Assembly (NCBI GenBank): GCA_963726995.1 | Contig: CAVSEP010000004.1 | Span: 124,001 to 188,000, forward strand | DNA: 64,000 nucleotides | DNA from: DAIDKA01 sp963726995 | GTDB lineage: Bacteria > Pseudomonadota > Gammaproteobacteria > Steroidobacterales > Steroidobacteraceae | Reading direction: 5' to 3' | Shown here: one piece after another, positions 60,275-64,000 of the stretch | Layout: every line of letters begins with the position of its first letter | Position numbering within the stretch: the stretch's first letter is position 1 | Notes under the pieces: model-generated | The model's database searches: none | What the model was told of the DNA's origin: nothing | The model's input: the letters and a program-made list of their open reading frames with translations, nothing else | Program-made: the position numbers and the translations under genes

Positions 60275-61828
60275 GTGCGCCGCCGCCTGTCTGCGTACCT
60301 GATCGTCGCACTGCTGATCGGCGGCTGCGGCGGCACGGGTGATATGGGCGGCGATGCGGGTGGTGCGGGCTCCGGCGCGGGTGGCTCACCACCTGAAGGC
60401 GCGTTGTTGCAGAGCCCGGCGCAGCTGCTGTCCACCGTCACCGCGCCCAGTCTGCTGCTGCAGCTGAATCTGGCAACCAACCAGCAGCTGTTCTCGCTGA
60501 GCGGCTCACCGGTCTGCGATGTCCTCATCTACAAAATCCAGTATGAGACGGTGGGTGGCGCGAAGGAGCCCACCACCGCTTCGGCAGCCCTGATGGTGCC
60601 CACCGGGCTGGGTTCGACCTGCACCGGTGCCCGCCCGATAGTCCTGTATGCGCATGGCACCTCCACGGACCGCGGATTCGACATGTCCGACCTGGGCAAT
60701 GCGGAGGCGCTGGCGCTGGCGGCCGTGTTCGCCTCACAGGGCGCCATCGTCGTCGCGCCCAACTACGCCGGTTACGACACCTCGACGCTTCCCTATCACC
60801 CCTATCTGATTGCCGAGCAGCAGTCGCGGGACATGATCGATGCCCTGAAGGCTGCGCGCACGGCGCTGCCGCTGGCCTCGGCCACGCTCACTCGGGACAA
60901 CGGCAAGCTCTACCTCACCGGGTACTCCCAGGGCGGTTACGTGGCCATGGCCACCCACCGCGCCATGGAGTCGGCGGGACTCACGGTTACTGCATCGGCG
61001 CCGATGTCGGGACCTTATGCGCTGGCGGCCTTCGCCGATGCGGTGTTCTACGGCAACGTCAACGGCGGGGCGACGATCTCGACGACCCTGCTGCTGACGG
61101 CCTACCAGGCCGCCTACGGGAACATCTATGCCAATGCCACGGATGCCATCGAGCCCGAATACGCGACCGGCATCGGCTCTTTGTTGCCCACGACCCTGAC
61201 ACGCAGCCAGCTGTATGCGCAGGGCAAGCTGCCGCAGTACGCGCTCTTCAGCCTGACGCCGCCGGCGCCGCCATTCGCGGCCATCACACCCCCGACGACA
61301 CCCGCCGGCTTTGCGTCGCTGTTCGCCCTGGGTTTTGGACCCGGCAACCTCATCCAAAACAGCTATCGACTCAGCTACCTGGAGGATGCGCAGCTGAATC
61401 CCGACGGCGGCTTTCCCGCGCTGACTTCGGGCCTGCCCGCCGCCGCGCCGCAGCTGCCCTGGCGAGCGGCCCTGCAGCGCAATGATCTGCGCACCTGGGT
61501 GCCGGCCGCCCCGCTGCAGTTGTGCGGCGGGGATCTGGACCCGGTGGTGTTCTGGTTGAACACGCAGCTGATGCAGGGCTATTGGGCCACGCATGCCACC
61601 GCGTCGGCTTCGATTGGCGTGCTGGATCTAGAGGCCGCCGTGGCGCCGAACGATCCGTACGGAACTCTCAAGCAGGATTTCCAGATCGCCAAGCAGGTCC
61701 TGGCGGCCGATGCGGTCCTGCAGGGCGCCACCGACGGCGGAGCGACGGCCGTCATCGAGGCCTACCACGCAACGCTGGTCGCGCCGTTCTGCATGGCCGC
61801 GGCCCGGGATTTCTTCGGCAATCACTGA
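60275..61828 (+). CDS. Secreted lipase-like alpha/beta hydrolase lipoprotein
   Basis: A 517-residue lipoprotein. The lipobox ends at Cys18 (LLIGGC), followed by a Gly/Ala-rich linker. The hydrolase domain has 'RPIVLYAHGTSTDRGFDM' (oxyanion loop), the nucleophile in GYSQGG (Ser218) and 'LQLCGGDLDPVVFW', likely the acid-residue loop. The overall pattern resembles secretory lipases or the LIP group with a lid region. The start is GTG with AGGAAG upstream. It is expressed away from the DUF1592 operon. Substrates might be esters or lipids outside the inner membrane. Confidence 0.85.
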   Translation: MRRRLSAYLIVALLIGGCGGTGDMGGDAGGAGSGAGGSPPEGALLQSPAQLLSTVTAPSLLLQLNLATNQQLFSLSGSPVCDVLIYKIQYETVGGAKEPTTASAALMVPTGLGSTCTGARPIVLYAHGTSTDRGFDMSDLGNAEALALAAVFASQGAIVVAPNYAGYDTSTLPYHPYLIAEQQSRDMIDALKAARTALPLASATLTRDNGKLYLTGYSQGGYVAMATHRAMESAGLTVTASAPMSGPYALAAFADAVFYGNVNGGATISTTLLLTAYQAAYGNIYANATDAIEPEYATGIGSLLPTTLTRSQLYAQGKLPQYALFSLTPPAPPFAAITPPTTPAGFASLFALGFGPGNLIQNSYRLSYLEDAQLNPDGGFPALTSGLPAAAPQLPWRAALQRNDLRTWVPAAPLQLCGGDLDPVVFWLNTQLMQGYWATHATASASIGVLDLEAAVAPNDPYGTLKQDFQIAKQVLAADAVLQGATDGGATAVIEAYHATLVAPFCMAAARDFFGNH

Positions 61829-61837
61829 TTCGATAGG

Positions 61838-62008
61838 TCAGGGCTTGCTGCTCACCAGGATCAGCCGATCCGCTGACGGCGGCCCGTCGAGCAGGTCCTT
61901 GATCGTCGCGGCCATTTTCTGCGTATTCGGATCCTTGCCATGCGCCTGGACGCCGGCCGCGCCGACAAGACTCAAGGTGGCGAGGGCGATGAAGAATCCG
62001 CTTCGCAT
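61838..62008 (-). CDS. Small exported protein, 56 residues
   Basis: A short protein starting MRSGFFIALATLSLVGAAGV, a signal peptide probably cut after VQA, leaving about 34 residues (HGKDPNTQKMAATIKDLLDG and a short polar tail). A good ribosome site (GGGGAAGAG) precedes the ATG. It follows the beta-propeller gene by 11 bp on the same strand, so they are co-transcribed. I do not recognise the mature peptide. Confidence 0.6.
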   Translation of the reverse strand: MRSGFFIALATLSLVGAAGVQAHGKDPNTQKMAATIKDLLDGPPSADRLILVSSKP

Positions 62009-62019
62009 GCTCTTCCCCT

Positions 62020-63114
62020 TCAATGATCCGTGGCCGATGGCCGAAATTGCAGGTAGCTGATGTGGTTGGCACCGCCATCGGCAAACCACAGCCGATTCAC
62101 CAGGCGCCTGGGAGGCTCGCGGTCGCTTCCGGCCGAGAGGCCCGCGCCACGGGAGTCCGCGCCGGCCGGAAATTCCGTGATCGATCCCTCCGGCGTCACG
62201 CGCCCCAGGCCGCTGCCGCGCGTGTACCACAGATTGCGGTCGGGGCCGACGGCGATATTGATGGCGGAGACGGCTGCGCTCGGCATGGGAAATTCGCTGA
62301 CCTTGCCGTCGTAGGCGATGCGGCCGACCCGATTGCCGTCGGTGCGGATACCGTCGATGCCGCCCGAGAGTTCCACAAACCACAAGGCCCCATCGGGCCC
62401 CATGGTGATATCGCCGGGCCCGCTGTTGGGGCGCGGCAATGGAAATTCGCTGATCTGTCCCTGGGGTGTGATGCGGCCGATCTTGCCGGCCTTGTACTCG
62501 GAGAACCAGACATTGCCATCAGCGCCGGCGGCGAGCGCCCGTGGGCCGCTGTCTGCGGTGGGCGGAACGAATTCGGTGATGACGCCGCGTGGGGTGATGC
62601 GGCCGATCTTGCCGGCGGCGAACATTCCAAACCACATGTTGCCATCGCGACCCAAGGCGATGGCGCGCGGCTGGCTGTTGGCGGTTGGAATGTCCCACTC
62701 GGTGATGACGCCGTTTTGGGTGATCCGGCCGATGCGATTTCCAGTGTGCTCGGAGAACCACAGATTGCCATTGGCGCCGCGCGCCAGAATCCGCGGCCCG
62801 CTGTCCGGGTGCGGCAGGGGGAATTCGATCAGCCCGCTGCCGTCGGGGTTCATGCTGCCGATTCGATTGCCGCCACTTTCCGTGAACCAGACGCGACCGT
62901 CCACGGCGATCACCACGGTGGTGGGGCCACTGCGATCATGGGGCAGGGGAAAGAAATGCACCTGGGCGTCAGTGACCAGGCCCGATTCCTTCGCGTTGAG
63001 CCAGCGCTGCTGATCGGGGTCCGGCGCGGCGCCGTGTGCGATGCCCAGCAGGGCGGCCATAAGGACGCCGACGCAGGCCCCGCGATGCGACAGATGCAGT
63101 CCAGAAATTGGCAT
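62020..63114 (-). CDS. Exported Vgb-like beta-propeller protein (streptogramin lyase family fold)
   Basis: A 364-residue protein with a signal peptide (CVGVLMAALLGIAHGA) and about seven repeats of roughly 42 residues. Each carries the blade pattern G-x-x-W-F-x-E-x-x-x-x-x-I-G-R-I-x-P-x-G-x-I-x-E-F, for example 'NGNLWFSEHTGNRIGRI' and 'DGNVWFSEYKAGKIGRI'. This is the fold of virginiamycin B lyase, but most exported members have unknown roles, so an antibiotic-lyase call is not justified. It stands divergent from the MFS gene at 63198. Confidence 0.88.
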   Translation of the reverse strand: MPISGLHLSHRGACVGVLMAALLGIAHGAAPDPDQQRWLNAKESGLVTDAQVHFFPLPHDRSGPTTVVIAVDGRVWFTESGGNRIGSMNPDGSGLIEFPLPHPDSGPRILARGANGNLWFSEHTGNRIGRITQNGVITEWDIPTANSQPRAIALGRDGNMWFGMFAAGKIGRITPRGVITEFVPPTADSGPRALAAGADGNVWFSEYKAGKIGRITPQGQISEFPLPRPNSGPGDITMGPDGALWFVELSGGIDGIRTDGNRVGRIAYDGKVSEFPMPSAAVSAINIAVGPDRNLWYTRGSGLGRVTPEGSITEFPAGADSRGAGLSAGSDREPPRRLVNRLWFADGGANHISYLQFRPSATDH

Positions 63115-63197
63115 GTCTGATCCTCGCGACAGAACTTGAGAATTCGGCCCCGTGCCCAGCGTATCATTTCGTACTTTGGCCGGAGGAGCGAAAGCTG

Positions 63198-64000
63198 GTG
63201 AGCGAGCTGCACAGCGGCGAGGTTGCGCACGGCGAGCCGGGCCCCGGGGCGCCCCGGGCTGCGGTGCGCTTCGCCGGTCGCGGCCTTTTCGTCCTGACCG
63301 TCATCAATCTGCTCAACTACCTGGATCGTTTCATTCCTTCCGCGGTGCTGCCGCAGATGAAGGCGTCGGGCATCGTCTCCACGGACTACCAGCTCGGTAT
63401 TCTCGCGCCGGCCTTCGTGGTGGTGTACATGCTGGCTGCCCCGGCGTTCGGATACCTGGGGGACCGGCGTTCCCGGACCCGACCGATCGCGATCGGCGTG
63501 GCTTTGTGGAGTCTCGCTACCGTATGGTCGGGTCTGTCGCGCAGCTTCTGGGAGCTGTTTGCATCACGCGCCGCGGTCGGCATCGGCGAGGCAGCGTATG
63601 CCACGATATCTCCGGCGCTGCTGGCTGACTACTACCCGCCCGCACGCCGGGGTCGCATCTTTGCCATCTTCTATATGGCCATTCCGGTGGGTGCGGCGCT
63701 GGGCTATGCGGTCGGCGGGGCGGTCTCGCAGGTCTGGGGCTGGCGCGCGGCCTTCTTTGCCGCGGGCGTACCGGGGCTGCTCCTGGCGCTTGCCGTGTTG
63801 CGGATCCCCGATCCGCCGCGCGGCTCGATGGAGCCGGGCGCCCGGGTTCCGGAGGCGCAAGCACTGCTCCATGCCGCGGAGCGACCGGGACTGTTGCAGG
63901 CGCTGCGCAGAACCTTGGTGCTGTACGCGCAACTCGCCCGGCAGGGCTCCTATGCGTTGACCGTACTGGGATATGCGGCCTACACCTTTGCCGTGGGCGG
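63198..64000 (+). CDS. MFS transporter, N-terminal part (runs off the window)
   Basis: The frame opens with GTG at 63198, preceded by GGAGGAGCG, and remains open to the window end (267 codons seen). TM1 is 'LTVINLLNYLDRFIPSAVLP', then 'LGILAPAFVVVYMLAAPAFGYLGDRRSRTRPI' in pieces (TM2 plus motif A G-Y-L-G-D-R-R-S-R) and 'RAAVGIGEAAYATISPALLADYYP' (TM4). The N-L-x-N-Y-x-D-R start is typical of the spinster-like/ACS-related MFS group. The C-terminal half is outside the window. Substrate unknown. Confidence 0.9.
   Translation, partial: MSELHSGEVAHGEPGPGAPRAAVRFAGRGLFVLTVINLLNYLDRFIPSAVLPQMKASGIVSTDYQLGILAPAFVVVYMLAAPAFGYLGDRRSRTRPIAIGVALWSLATVWSGLSRSFWELFASRAAVGIGEAAYATISPALLADYYPPARRGRIFAIFYMAIPVGAALGYAVGGAVSQVWGWRAAFFAAGVPGLLLALAVLRIPDPPRGSMEPGARVPEAQALLHAAERPGLLQALRRTLVLYAQLARQGSYALTVLGYAAYTFAVG

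Noticed and set aside
62020..63114. Streptogramin (virginiamycin B) lyase resistance gene
   Set aside because: The propeller fold is shared by many exported proteins; export signal and context give no support for an antibiotic lyase.
62023..63120. 365-codon plus-strand frame opposite the beta-propeller gene
   Set aside because: It mirrors the repeat of the propeller and has no independent evidence.
1..64000. tRNA, rRNA, CRISPR arrays, integrases or transposases
   Set aside because: None was recognised on reading both strands; a covariance-model search was not possible here.

Overview
The window is high-GC, gene-dense bacterial DNA with no rRNA, tRNA, CRISPR array or recognisable insertion sequence. 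A TonB-dependent receptor, Tat and lipoprotein signals, and Lon, Hsp20, PolX and PpsA-type genes point to a Gram-negative proteobacterium. My best guess is a gammaproteobacterium of the Nevskiales/Steroidobacteraceae kind; this is inference from gene content, not a phylogeny.

Region 1 (1-24,950) looks like a stress and energy-reserve island. It holds BON-domain proteins at both ends, an APH/ATPase fusion protein, an orphan GroEL, PolX with an Old Yellow Enzyme reductase, alpha-glucan phosphorylase, two nitroreductase-fold genes, an ElaB/YqjD-like protein, a coupled hsp20-lon pair, a phosphofructokinase-PEP synthase pair, two divergent CBS-domain genes, a GH15 glucoamylase and a flavin reductase. 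Similar gene sets accompany low-oxygen or dormancy responses in other proteobacteria. The region also contains a decayed DUF4136 lipoprotein gene whose lipobox cysteine codon is UGA, and a short HicB-like stub.

Region 2 (25,500-48,800) looks like a catabolic and uptake region with its own regulators. It contains a frameshifted cytochrome P450, a LacI-type regulator, an MFS permease, two exported small proteins (one DUF6152), a di-haem cytochrome, an OmpA-like exported protein, a MarR regulator, three exported hydrolases, a TonB receptor and a CapA-type phosphoesterase. It ends in a tightly overlapping operon: family III CoA-transferase, MFS permease, 2-hydroxyacyl-CoA dehydratase-like subunit, fused double CoA-transferase, second dehydratase-like subunit. 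Two identical LacI-type boxes and four related palindromes, possibly MarR operators, lie in front of its transcription units. The inferred logic is outer-membrane uptake, ester hydrolysis, CoA activation and dehydration or reduction of an unidentified carboxylic acid.

Region 3 (48,800-51,550) has a NUDIX hydrolase, an M50-like membrane protein, a TetR regulator with a palindromic operator, and a HAD-hydrolase remnant that ends at the next operon.

Region 4 (51,547-59,711, all minus strand) reads DUF1592-type di-haem protein, Tat-exported DUF1552 protein (frameshifted), MBL-fold lipoprotein with a reduced metal site, and two tandem exported ankyrin-repeat proteins. Its function is unknown and it is the second candidate for an undescribed system.

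Region 5 (59,712-64,000) has a secreted lipase-like lipoprotein, a 56-residue exported peptide, a Vgb-like beta-propeller and the start of an MFS transporter cut by the window end.
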